DNA of 17,394 nt from Deltaproteobacteria bacterium (lineage in GTDB: Bacteria > Myxococcota_A > Polyangia > Polyangiales > Houyiibacteriaceae), in contig QMMB01000010.1 in the NCBI GenBank assembly GCA_003647035.1, forward strand, positions 1 through 17,394, read 5' to 3'. Positions 1 to 6,489 of the stretch are shown here, one piece after another. Positions within the stretch are counted from its first letter, which is position 1; the number at the start of each line of letters is the position of its first letter. Below the pieces are notes generated by a model, which saw nothing but the letters and a program-made list of their open reading frames with translations, searched no databases and was not told the DNA's origin. The position numbers and the translations under genes were made by a program.

Positions 1-156
1 CAAGGCCTGCAGCGAAGCGGCCGACCTCACGGCCGCACGGAGCCGATCCAGCGGCGAAAGCGAGAGCGCCCATTGGATGAGGGTGCGATCCACATCGCGC
101 GCGGCCTGTCGCACGAGCTCATCTACCTCGTGAGCTCCGGTGGGCTTGTCGGACAC
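1..156 (-). CDS. N-terminal part of an unrecognised protein, cut by the left edge
   Basis: An open minus-strand frame of 52 codons runs from a GTG at 156-154 to the window edge without a stop. The translation is soluble, charged and helical-looking, with an acidic/basic segment followed by a Trp-containing stretch (around residues 27-45: R-T-L-I-x-W-A-L-S-L-S-P-L-D-R-L-R). That pattern of 'DRTLI...LSP.DRLR' is familiar from N-termini of small bacterial proteins of unknown role, but I cannot name a family. The frame stays open upstream of the GTG to a TGA near 251, with no ATG and no clear ribosome binding site before the GTG, so the start is uncertain. It lies 93 bp downstream of the ArsC/Spx-family gene on the same strand and could share its transcript. 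No function is proposed. Confidence 0.5.
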   Translation of the reverse strand, partial: MSDKPTGAHEVDELVRQAARDVDRTLIQWALSLSPLDRLRAAVRSAASLQAL

Positions 157-249
157 TACGGGAGGGTACCCCGTGGGTGCTCCGCAAGCCAGAGGCGAAG
201 AAGCTCCCTCCTGCTCATCCTGTTCGCGCTCGTAGGGTGCAATGCGGAC

Positions 250-609
250 TCAGATCCCGAGTGCTTCTAGCCAATCATCTTCTCGGAAGCCAACGAGCGC
301 GAAGCCGTCTCCGAGGACCAAGGGGCGTTTGATTAGCTTGCCGTCCTTCGCCAGCGCGGTCAGTGCCTGGTCGTCGCTCATCGTCGGGAGCTTGTCCCTG
401 AATCCGCCCTCACGATAGCTCTTCCCCGCGGTGTTGAAGAGCTTCTTGAGGGGGAGCCCGGATAGCCGGAGAGCCTTCGCGAGAAGGGCTTGCGACGGCG
501 GATTCACGACGATGTCTTTCGACTTGAAGTCCACCCCCGCTTCGTCGAGAAACCGGAGCGCCTTCTTGCACGTGCTGCAGTTCGGGTACTGGTACACGAC
601 GATGGACAT
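250..609 (-). CDS. ArsC/Spx/MgsR-family thioredoxin-fold protein
   Basis: Predicted protein of 119 aa, the usual length of the ArsC/Spx/YffB family. The N-terminus reads as a beta strand followed by a redox loop with C11-S-T-C14, then a helix starting KKAL. The C-terminal part keeps the family's 'K-R-P-L-V-L-G-D-G ... G-F-R-E-D-D-W' ending. A CxxC pair is Spx-like. Classical arsenate reductases have a single Cys here plus distal Arg residues, so arsenate reduction cannot be assumed; it may be a cytosolic thiol-redox protein. I chose the ATG at 609 because the only upstream in-frame start is a TTG at 636 that adds nine residues foreign to the fold. A GAGG lies only 2 nt before the ATG, too close to be a good ribosome binding site. 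No arsenic genes are nearby; it diverges from another thiol-redox gene, the FrnE-like one. Confidence 0.85.
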   Translation of the reverse strand: MSIVVYQYPNCSTCKKALRFLDEAGVDFKSKDIVVNPPSQALLAKALRLSGLPLKKLFNTAGKSYREGGFRDKLPTMSDDQALTALAKDGKLIKRPLVLGDGFALVGFREDDWLEALGI

Positions 610-743
610 CGCCTCATGCGTAGCACACCAGCGCAAACACCCCGCGTAGCGTATCGAATCTGAACCGTCCGTGCGACCTGTGCTTTTCCCTGCGTTTTTT
701 TGGGGGAGCGCATCCCGTCGGGTGCGAGACTCTCTCGCTGCCC

Positions 744-749
744 TATAGA
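744..749 (+). promoter_or_regulatory. Candidate -10 element immediately before the FrnE-like gene
   Basis: TATAGA lies with exactly 6 nt between it and the GTG start at 756, so transcription would begin at or next to the start codon. No Shine-Dalgarno sequence precedes the GTG. I see no convincing -35 hexamer 16-18 nt upstream, so this rests on the -10 alone and on the same spacing seen for bfd and the serine acetyltransferase gene. Confidence 0.35.
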
Positions 750-755
750 CCCGCC

Positions 756-1385
756 GTGCCCCTTCCCATCACCGTCGTCTCCGATATCGTCTGCCCTTGG
801 TGCTTCATTGGCCATCGGCGGCTGGCGGACGCCCTCATGCGATTGACAGACCTCGAGACCGCAGTCGATTGGCGCCCGTATCAGCTGCATCCCTATATCC
901 CACGGGAAGGCGTGTCCTTCGACGAGCACTACCAGCGAAAGTTTGGCGGCAACATCGACGCGCTGCGAGACCGCATGCAGCAAGCGGGGCAATCTGCCGG
1001 CATCGATTTTCACTTCGACCTGATCGAACGGGTTCCCAACACCCTTGCTGCCCACACCGTGATCGACTGGGCCCCTCCTGGGGAAACGCGCAACGCGCTG
1101 GTCGAGCGATTGTTCGAGGCGTATTTCCTCGAGGGGAAGGACGTCGGCGACTCCGAAGTCCTAGCCGGCCTAGCGTCCGACGCAGGCCTCGGTCGATCCG
1201 ACGTAGTCGAGCGGCTCGCGCGAGACGACGATCGAGAGCGCATCGCGGCAGAGGCCGACGCCAACCGCCGCGGCGGCATCACGGGCGTACCGTTCTTTCT
1301 AGTCGGCGACCGATATCCGATCGTCGGTGCGCAGAGCCCGGAAACGATGGTGCAGGTCATCGAGCGAGTGCTTAGCGCACGCTAG
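756..1385 (+). CDS. FrnE-like DsbA-family oxidoreductase
   Basis: Protein of 209 aa with the thioredoxin-like DsbA/2-hydroxychromene-2-carboxylate isomerase fold. The redox motif C13-P-W-C16 follows the first beta strand (ITVVSDIV), then F-I-G-H-R-R-L and the typical 'W-R-P-Y-Q-L-H-P' segment around residues 39-46. The conserved cis-Pro loop G-V-P179-F-F is present near the C-terminus, as in FrnE proteins, which act as cytosolic disulfide oxidoreductases or isomerases. There is no signal peptide, so it is probably cytoplasmic. The GTG at 756 gives the standard short N-terminus; no ribosome binding site is visible. Its TAG stop shares bases with the convergent MFS gene's stop in a CTAG at 1382-1385. 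Substrate unknown. Confidence 0.92.
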   Translation: MPLPITVVSDIVCPWCFIGHRRLADALMRLTDLETAVDWRPYQLHPYIPREGVSFDEHYQRKFGGNIDALRDRMQQAGQSAGIDFHFDLIERVPNTLAAHTVIDWAPPGETRNALVERLFEAYFLEGKDVGDSEVLAGLASDAGLGRSDVVERLARDDDRERIAAEADANRRGGITGVPFFLVGDRYPIVGAQSPETMVQVIERVLSAR

Positions 1386-2632
1386 CTCTCCGCTCTTCGT
1401 TGCAGAGCGAATCTCTCCTGGCGTTGCTGTGCGGCCGGGTCGTCGCGGTAGAAAATCACGCTGAAGACGATGAAGCCGGACCACAGGGCGACGAGGTGGT
1501 AGAGCATCATCGCTCCGCCGTGGTGCTGGAAGATGTTCGCGGAGATCATTGGGCCGAACAACATGCCGAGGGCGTAGAAGGTGTTGTAGATCGAGGTGCC
1601 GCGACTGTAGTCCTCAGGGCGCAGGGACACCCCCTGCAGCGCCAGGCTCACCGGTGAGATGGACGCCAGGGTGGCGCCGGCCACCATCACCGCAACGCCC
1701 ATCGCCCAATACGATTCTAGAAACACGAAACCGAGGACCATCGTTGCGCCGACGATGGACAGACCGCGCATCGTGAGCAGATGACCGATGCGGTCACCGA
1801 GCAAGCCCGCAGGGTTGGTGAACAGCAGCATACCGAGTGCGAAAAACGCGGGGATCCAGATCGTTTGACCCTCGGTGATTCCCTTGCTTTGCATCAGGTA
1901 GAGCGGCAGGAAGAGGACGACGCTGGCTTGAAAGTAGCCATAGGTGAAGGTGGCGAGGCAGGAGTTCTTGATCTGCCAAAGCACTTCAACGCGCGAGAGC
2001 CTTCGGGGAGGTGCCGTCGGCGCTTCGTCGTCGAGCTGCCCGAGGTACACGATCTGGCGAGTGGCCCTGCTCGGTTCGAGCCTCAAGAGCAAGTAGACGC
2101 CGGCAGCGAGCGAGAGCACCCCCGCAGCAACGAATCCGATCGCCAAAGGGCCCAGCCGCGTCAGCCCCCATGCCATTCCTGGGCCGAGTGCGTAACCGAT
2201 CCCCATCGCCACGGCGTACAGGCTCATGGTAAACGCCTTGTTACGTTCACCGCCGCGCGACAGCAGCATCGTCTCTGCGCCGATCCAAATCCCCACCGAG
2301 AACGCGCCGTCGAAGAACCGCAGCACGGCGATCGAAGTGAAGCTGTCGAGAAATGGAAACACGGTCACAGTCGCCGCGTAGCCAAAGAAGCACGTGACCA
2401 GCATCTCTTTCGCGCCGAACCGTTCGATGAGACGGTCCATGACGAGGGACAACGCGACGATGCCGAGCCCAAAAACGAACGCTAGGTTTCCGATGTCGCT
2501 CTTGGTAAATCCCTTGGCGTCGAGAAAAATAGCGAGGAGGGAGAGCGCCATTCCGTAAGCGACGCTGAGCCCCACCGTCGCCCGATAGATTCGCCACACA
2601 TTTGGATCTTCAACACGCTTGGTCCACTTCAT
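1382..2632 (-). CDS. MFS-family transporter
   Basis: Predicted 416-aa integral membrane protein with about 12 hydrophobic segments, the standard size for a major facilitator permease. A motif-A-like loop (D-R-L-I-E-R-F-G-A-K-E, residues 66-76) follows the second segment, and a central charged loop at roughly residues 185-215 separates the two six-helix halves. A second motif-like loop (G-L-L-G-D-R-I-G-H-L) starts the second half. This looks like a drug/metabolite efflux-type MFS protein in the inner membrane, but the substrate cannot be read from the sequence. I chose the ATG at 2632; a GTG at 2671 would add 13 residues that do not resemble a transporter N-terminus. No clear ribosome binding site. 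It diverges from the HELGH-protein gene across 106 bp and overlaps the convergent FrnE-like gene at the stop codons. Confidence 0.9.
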   Translation of the reverse strand: MKWTKRVEDPNVWRIYRATVGLSVAYGMALSLLAIFLDAKGFTKSDIGNLAFVFGLGIVALSLVMDRLIERFGAKEMLVTCFFGYAATVTVFPFLDSFTSIAVLRFFDGAFSVGIWIGAETMLLSRGGERNKAFTMSLYAVAMGIGYALGPGMAWGLTRLGPLAIGFVAAGVLSLAAGVYLLLRLEPSRATRQIVYLGQLDDEAPTAPPRRLSRVEVLWQIKNSCLATFTYGYFQASVVLFLPLYLMQSKGITEGQTIWIPAFFALGMLLFTNPAGLLGDRIGHLLTMRGLSIVGATMVLGFVFLESYWAMGVAVMVAGATLASISPVSLALQGVSLRPEDYSRGTSIYNTFYALGMLFGPMISANIFQHHGGAMMLYHLVALWSGFIVFSVIFYRDDPAAQQRQERFALQRRAES

Positions 2633-2738
2633 CGGGAGCCGCGTTGTAGGGCACTGGCGGGCGCAAGTCACCTGCGAAGTGCGGCGTTCGCCGCGGTCAC
2701 GGTTGGGCTCGCGGTAGTTGTGCTATTGCTGGCCGGCC

Positions 2739-3524
2739 ATGTGGCTGGTCTGGAGCATTCTATTCTTTGGGTTGCTCCCTTCGTCAGCCCTCGCTCAGGA
2801 GACGAAGCCGTTGGAGGCGGAGTCCGCATCAATCGAGTACGTTTCGCAGGCTGAGCCACCGGCTCACCCCTGGGCGGAAGAACGGAACAAGGACAAGGAA
2901 CGCTTCAAGAAACCCTGGCGAAGCAACACGCGAGGGGGGCGATGGCGCGCCGTCGGTATCGGAGCGACCGGGGTGCTGGCCGGGTTCGTGGCCCATGAGC
3001 TAGGCCACGTCCTCGTGAACTTGGCGTATGGCAACGTGCCCACCTTCGAGGGCCTGCGGTACGGCGGCTTCATCCCCTTCTTCCGGATTTCGCCGGGGGT
3101 CAGCTGCAACGACGTGGGCTGCTTCCACATCAAGACCGGGGAACCCTTCAGGGGCGGGAGGAGCGGCACCTACATGATCACGTCGGCTGGCTTCAACGTG
3201 CAGCATCTCGTGTCGGAGCTCATCCTCTCGCTCGACCCGTCGCTTCGATATCACCGCTCGCCCTTTCAAAAGGGCATGCTCTTCTTCAACATCTCCCTGT
3301 CGGCCGGGTACGCATTGTCCGCCTGGTTTCAGGTGAAGCCGCCCATCGGAGACATCCATGGCATGGCGCGCGCAGCGCAGATCAATCCAAACTGGGTCGC
3401 ACTCCTGGTGGCCATCCCTGCGGGCTTGGACCTCTATCGATTTTTCCTGCCCGATTCGAAGTGGGCGCCATGGGTCAGCCGCGCCGCCAAAGTCACCTTC
3501 CTCGGTGTCAGCTTCGTATTCTAA
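2739..3524 (+). CDS. Exported/membrane protein with HELGH zinc-protease-like motif
   Basis: Protein of 261 aa. It starts with a hydrophobic segment ending P-S-S-A-L-A (residues 14-19) followed by Q-E, which looks like a signal peptide with an Ala-X-Ala cleavage site. A hydrophilic Lys/Arg/Glu-rich region (20-70) leads into a membrane segment carrying H86-E-L-G-H90, the HExxH zinc motif in the transmembrane context seen in M50/site-2-type intramembrane proteases. A following S-A-G-F-N-V-Q stretch loosely resembles the S2P 'AGP..N' region, and a later A-G-L-D-L segment could supply an Asp, but no clear NPxxDG motif is present. At least three further hydrophobic segments follow. Relation to M50 peptidases is therefore possible, not proven. 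The ATG at 2739 is preferred to a TTG at 2718 because it starts the signal peptide cleanly. The stop overlaps that of the convergent downstream gene. Confidence 0.75.
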   Translation: MWLVWSILFFGLLPSSALAQETKPLEAESASIEYVSQAEPPAHPWAEERNKDKERFKKPWRSNTRGGRWRAVGIGATGVLAGFVAHELGHVLVNLAYGNVPTFEGLRYGGFIPFFRISPGVSCNDVGCFHIKTGEPFRGGRSGTYMITSAGFNVQHLVSELILSLDPSLRYHRSPFQKGMLFFNISLSAGYALSAWFQVKPPIGDIHGMARAAQINPNWVALLVAIPAGLDLYRFFLPDSKWAPWVSRAAKVTFLGVSFVF

Positions 3525-4534
3525 CGGGCACGACGACGCTGTGCCGACGCGATCCCGACTCGGCTCAGTAGGGCGACGCTGAGCACAGTCACGATCAAGC
3601 CACTCGGGGTGCGTGGCGCGTAGCCTGCGCTGAGCAGCAACAGCAGCGCCGCGCCCAGTTGTCGGCGGATGGGATCTTTGGATCGCATCGCACCCACGGT
3701 GACCCCCCAGCCGATCGCGAGGGTGATGGCGTAGAGGATGAACTTGTCCTCCGCGAGGAACTCGAGGTGCACGGCCCCGTAGAGGAGGTCCGGTAGGTCG
3801 GGACCGACCACGTACTTCCAAAGTGCCATCCCGGCGGCGACGAGACCGGCTCCGAGCGCCGACAACGCGAGCGTCACTTTACCGCGAGTCTCTCGCCACG
3901 GAATCGCGATCGCCGCAGCGACGGCGAGGGGGACCGCCAGGTACGCGAGCTCGCCGGACCATTGGAAGGCGTTCGAGAGCCGATCGGTGTGTTCCCAATA
4001 ACGTCGTCCCCCGACCAAGGTCACCACCATCGAGAGGAAGCCACTGAACGCGGCAACGAGTGTCAATACGAGTGCGATTGCCACGGCGGGCGTGGAGCGA
4101 CGATGAAGGCCGCCGAGAATGAGGAGCAGGATCAACGCGTGCGCGAGGCCGATCGTTGCGAGAACGAGCTCTACCCGAGTCATCGCCCGAGGCAGAAACG
4201 TCATCATGGTGATGATGGGCACCAGGACCCAGCCAAAGCTCGCGATACCGGCACGGGCGGCGAACGGAAGACCGCTTTTACGGGAAGAGAACGATCCGAG
4301 GCAATACGATAGCGCGACCAGCGCGCTGATGACACTCAGGTTGCGCGCGAAGGAGCCGGCACTATCGAGCCGGGTGAGCGCGGCGCTGGACCACGCGTCG
4401 CCTCCCGACGGAAGCACCACGTGGTTGAGGACCGAGTCCGCGAGGGCCGCGACGCCCGCCATCCATGCAAGCGGCGGCACCGCTTCGAAGAGGGGCGAAC
4501 GTTCGTCGTCGGATGAATCGATGCCCTCGCTCAA
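3521..4534 (-). CDS. Polytopic membrane protein of unknown function
   Basis: Predicted 337-aa protein with about nine or ten hydrophobic segments (roughly 22-40, 64-82, 92-114, 121-141, 149-174, 195-212, 220-240, 263-282, 290-304 and 309-328) and a short acidic N-terminus (E-G-I-D-S-S-D-D-E-R). The C-terminus is very basic (Q-R-R-R-A-R), consistent with a cytoplasmic tail. Loops contain G-G-R-R-Y-W-E-H-T-D and V-V-G-P-D-L-P-D-L-L. I recognise no transporter or enzyme motif. The start is a TTG at 4534: an in-frame stop lies five codons upstream, and the first ATG would remove the N-terminal segment. The gene diverges from bioB across 61 bp and ends in a 4-bp overlap with the HELGH-protein gene. 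Its length and clean frame make it a real gene; its function is unknown. Confidence 0.78.
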   Translation of the reverse strand: MSEGIDSSDDERSPLFEAVPPLAWMAGVAALADSVLNHVVLPSGGDAWSSAALTRLDSAGSFARNLSVISALVALSYCLGSFSSRKSGLPFAARAGIASFGWVLVPIITMMTFLPRAMTRVELVLATIGLAHALILLLILGGLHRRSTPAVAIALVLTLVAAFSGFLSMVVTLVGGRRYWEHTDRLSNAFQWSGELAYLAVPLAVAAAIAIPWRETRGKVTLALSALGAGLVAAGMALWKYVVGPDLPDLLYGAVHLEFLAEDKFILYAITLAIGWGVTVGAMRSKDPIRRQLGAALLLLLSAGYAPRTPSGLIVTVLSVALLSRVGIASAQRRRAR

Positions 4535-4595
4535 GGTGTCCGGACCCTACGCGGGCAATCTAGCGTATTCAAGGCACTCTGCTAAGACCGTTCAG

Positions 4596-5618
4596 ATGAC
4601 CGACGTCCGCAACGACTGGACCAAAGAAGAGGCGCGCGCGCTTCACGATCTGCCTCTGACGGACCTGTTGTTTCGGGGCCAAAAGGTGCATCGCGCGTCG
4701 CAGCCGCGTGATTCAGTTCAGCTCTGTTCGCTGCTGTCGATCAAAACCGGCGCGTGCCAAGAGGATTGCTCGTACTGCCCGCAGAGCTCGAAGTATGAAA
4801 CGGGCGTCGAGGCTGAGCGCCTGATGGATGTCGACGATGTGCTTAAAAAAGCGCAAGAGGCAAAAGCGGCGGGCGCGAGCCGGTTTTGCATGGGCGCGGC
4901 GTGGCGGAGCCCGAAGAAGGGGAGCCGGCAGTTTCAACAGGTGTTGAAGATGGTGAGTGGCGTTCGCGCACTCGGCCTCGAAGCGTGCGCAACGCTCGGG
5001 ATGCTCGACGACGAGCAAACCCAGGACCTCAAAGATGCTGGGCTCACCGCGTACAATCATAACCTGGACACCTCGGAGGAGTACTACGGGGAGATCGTCA
5101 CGACCCGCACGTACAAAGACCGTCTGGACACGATCGAGCGTGTGGCGGCGGCCGGCATTGCCGTTTGTGCCGGGGGCATCATCGGGATGGGCGAGAGCAT
5201 CGACGACCGCGTCGGCATGCTCGTCACGCTCGCCAACCTTTCCCCGCAGCCCGAGAGCGTGCCCGTGAATGCACTGGTGGCGGTGCCTGGCACCCCCCTC
5301 GGTGAGCAGACGCCCGTCGACTCGCTCGAGCTGGTTCGAATGTGCGCGACGGCTCGCATCCTCATGCCTGGCGCCCGAGTACGGCTTTCGGCCGGGCGAG
5401 CGGCGCTCAGCCGCGAAGCGCAGCTACTCTGCTTCATGGGTGGCGCGAACAGCATCTTTTTCGGTGATAAACTACTCACCACCGGAAACCCCGATCACGA
5501 CGCAGACCTCGAGCTACTGCGCGACGCAGGGCTCTCGCCGATCGAGCCGGACCCGGCGGAGGGCGGCCAGACGCCGGACCTCGACCCCACCGCGACTGCG
5601 TCAGACGCCGCAGAGTAG
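4596..5618 (+). CDS. bioB: Biotin synthase BioB
   Basis: Radical-SAM enzyme of 340 aa that inserts sulfur into dethiobiotin to make biotin, in the cytoplasm. The [4Fe-4S] motif C54-x3-C58-x2-C61 (A-C-Q-E-D-C-S-Y-C-P-Q-S) is present. The ligands of the sulfur-donor [2Fe-2S] cluster are at the expected places: C98 (F-C-M-G-A-A-W), C131 (A-C-A-T-L-G), C191 (V-C-A-G-G-I-I-G-M-G-E) and the unusual Arg ligand R263 in R-L-S-A-G-R. The substrate motif Y-N-H-N-L-D-T is intact. The frame is open far upstream, but homology begins at the ATG at 4596, which leaves a 61-bp divergent gap to the membrane-protein gene. The C-terminal tail after about residue 320 is acidic and Pro-rich, as often seen. No other bio genes are in the window, and no BirA-type operator is evident. 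Confidence 0.97.
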   Translation: MTDVRNDWTKEEARALHDLPLTDLLFRGQKVHRASQPRDSVQLCSLLSIKTGACQEDCSYCPQSSKYETGVEAERLMDVDDVLKKAQEAKAAGASRFCMGAAWRSPKKGSRQFQQVLKMVSGVRALGLEACATLGMLDDEQTQDLKDAGLTAYNHNLDTSEEYYGEIVTTRTYKDRLDTIERVAAAGIAVCAGGIIGMGESIDDRVGMLVTLANLSPQPESVPVNALVAVPGTPLGEQTPVDSLELVRMCATARILMPGARVRLSAGRAALSREAQLLCFMGGANSIFFGDKLLTTGNPDHDADLELLRDAGLSPIEPDPAEGGQTPDLDPTATASDAAE

Positions 5619-5666
5619 GGTCTGCCCCTGAAATTATTGGGTTTTCACGCCGGGCGTCTATTGAAT

Positions 5667-5694
5667 TTGATTTGCAACTTCTGGGCGCTATAAA
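5667..5694 (+). promoter_or_regulatory. Candidate sigma70-type promoter of bfd
   Basis: TTGATT at 5667-5672 is followed after 16 nt by TATAAA at 5689-5694. Six nucleotides separate the -10 from the bfd ATG at 5701, so the mRNA would start at the ATG or within a base or two of it. The surrounding DNA is noticeably AT-rich compared with the rest of the window, which supports a promoter. Confidence 0.55.
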
Positions 5695-5700
5695 GAAACC

Positions 5701-5892
5701 ATGCTCGTCTGCCACTGCCATGCAGTCAACGACCACACGATTCGACGATGCGTCAACGACGGCGCCCGTAGTAGGGGCGACGTCCGTGAAGCCTGCGGTG
5801 CGGGCAGCTCGTGCGGCGCCTGCCGTCCGGCAATCGATCGGTTGATCGAGCTGCAGCACGACGCGCAAGGCGCGGTCGCCACGCCCGGCTGA
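5701..5892 (+). CDS. bfd: Bacterioferritin-associated ferredoxin Bfd
   Basis: Small [2Fe-2S] protein of 63 aa. The four cluster ligands C4, C6, C38 and C41 are at the spacing of E. coli Bfd (C-x-C ... C-x2-C), within M-L-V-C-H-C-H-A-V-N-D at the N-terminus and G-S-S-C-G-A-C-R-P-A further on. In the characterised systems Bfd docks on bacterioferritin at the heme and passes electrons inward to release stored iron as Fe(II). Here the bacterioferritin gene follows on the same strand 88 bp downstream, which fits that role. No ribosome binding site precedes the ATG; the promoter -10 lies just 6 nt upstream, suggesting a leaderless transcript. The C-terminal tail is short and low in complexity. Confidence 0.93.
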   Translation: MLVCHCHAVNDHTIRRCVNDGARSRGDVREACGAGSSCGACRPAIDRLIELQHDAQGAVATPG

Positions 5893-5920
5893 CGCCGTAG
5901 CTGATAACGCCTTTCAACTT

Positions 5921-5947
5921 CATACTCAGCGTATTGCAACGAGTATG
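5921..5947. promoter_or_regulatory. Inverted repeat (candidate operator) over the bfr -35 element
   Basis: CATACTC at 5921-5927 is mirrored by GAGTATG at 5941-5947 with a 13-nt centre. The putative bfr -35 hexamer TTGCAA (5934-5939) lies inside the centre, so a dimeric regulator bound here would cover the promoter. The half-sites do not match a canonical Fur box. The regulator is unknown; iron or heme control is only an inference from the gene downstream. Confidence 0.4.
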
Positions 5948-5962
5948 GGTCGTCTCTATAGA
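5934..5962 (+). promoter_or_regulatory. Candidate promoter of bfr
   Basis: TTGCAA at 5934-5939 and TATAGA at 5957-5962 are 17 nt apart, each matching four of six consensus bases. Transcription would start near 5969, leaving a short leader that holds the AGGAAG ribosome binding site at 5971-5976. This would give bfr its own promoter in addition to any read-through from bfd. Confidence 0.5.
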
Positions 5963-5980
5963 TCGCGCGAAGGAAGATTC

Positions 5981-6457
5981 ATGAAGGGCAACGAAGACGT
6001 CATCCACCTGCTCAACGAGGTCCTCACCTCGGAGCTCACCGCCATCAATCAGTACTTCATTCATCACAGGATGTGTGAGGACTGGGGCTTCAATAAGCTC
6101 TCTGCGAAAAAGCGCGGGGAATCGCTCGAGGAGATGAAGCACGCAGACGCGATCATCGCCCGCATCCTCTTCCTCGAAGGCGTGCCCAATATGCAGCGCT
6201 ACTTCCCCGTCAAGGTCGGCGAAGATGCGGTCGAGCAGCACCGCCTCGACCTCGAAGTCGAGTACGACGCGGTCAAGCGTTTGAACGCGGGCATCGCCAT
6301 GTGTCGCGATAAGGGCGACAACGGCACCCGCGAGCTCCTCGAGACGATCCTCCAGCAAGAGGAAGAGGGCATCGATTGGCTCGAAGCGCAACTTCACCTC
6401 GTCGACGCGATCGGCCAGGAACGCTACCTGGCCGAACAGATGGGTGACACAAACTAG
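5981..6457 (+). CDS. bfr: Bacterioferritin Bfr
   Basis: Protein of 158 aa, the normal length for the 24-subunit heme-containing ferritin that oxidises Fe(II) and stores the mineral core. Heme ligand M52 is present in E-M-K-H-A-D. Ferroxidase-site residues E18, E51, H54, E94 and E127 match the E. coli positions. The sixth ligand, H130 in E. coli Bfr, is replaced by Gly (E-E-E-G-I-D-W-L-E). The ATG at 5981 has AGGAAG four nt upstream; an upstream in-frame ATG at 5945 would add 12 residues outside the family fold and overlap the inverted repeat. It follows bfd, its electron-transfer partner, and precedes pgm by 32 bp. A promoter with an inverted repeat over the -35 lies in the bfd-bfr gap. Confidence 0.95.
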   Translation: MKGNEDVIHLLNEVLTSELTAINQYFIHHRMCEDWGFNKLSAKKRGESLEEMKHADAIIARILFLEGVPNMQRYFPVKVGEDAVEQHRLDLEVEYDAVKRLNAGIAMCRDKGDNGTRELLETILQQEEEGIDWLEAQLHLVDAIGQERYLAEQMGDTN

Positions 6458-6489
6458 CCCTCCCGGGATTGACTGCTACAGATCTGGCC

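Noticed and set aside
73..270. 65-aa plus-strand frame ending in a lipobox-like L-V-G-C
   Set aside because: It overlaps, antisense, both the start of the left-edge gene and the end of the ArsC/Spx gene, and its Cys lies near the C-terminus, so it cannot be a lipoprotein.
690..710. T-rich then G-rich run in the ArsC/FrnE-like gap as an intrinsic terminator
   Set aside because: No stable hairpin precedes the T-run, and both flanking genes are transcribed away from it.
1781..2485. 234-aa plus-strand frame opposite the MFS gene
   Set aside because: Highly charged low-complexity translation without domain features; the minus strand encodes a full transporter.
4119..4595. N-terminal extension of bioB by 159 residues
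   Set aside because: The frame is open but antisense to the membrane-protein gene and has no resemblance to biotin synthase; homology begins at 4596.
6469..6482. TTGACT and TACAGA before pgm as a promoter
   Set aside because: The hexamers are only 2 nt apart and neither pairs with a partner at usual spacing; pgm is probably read from upstream.
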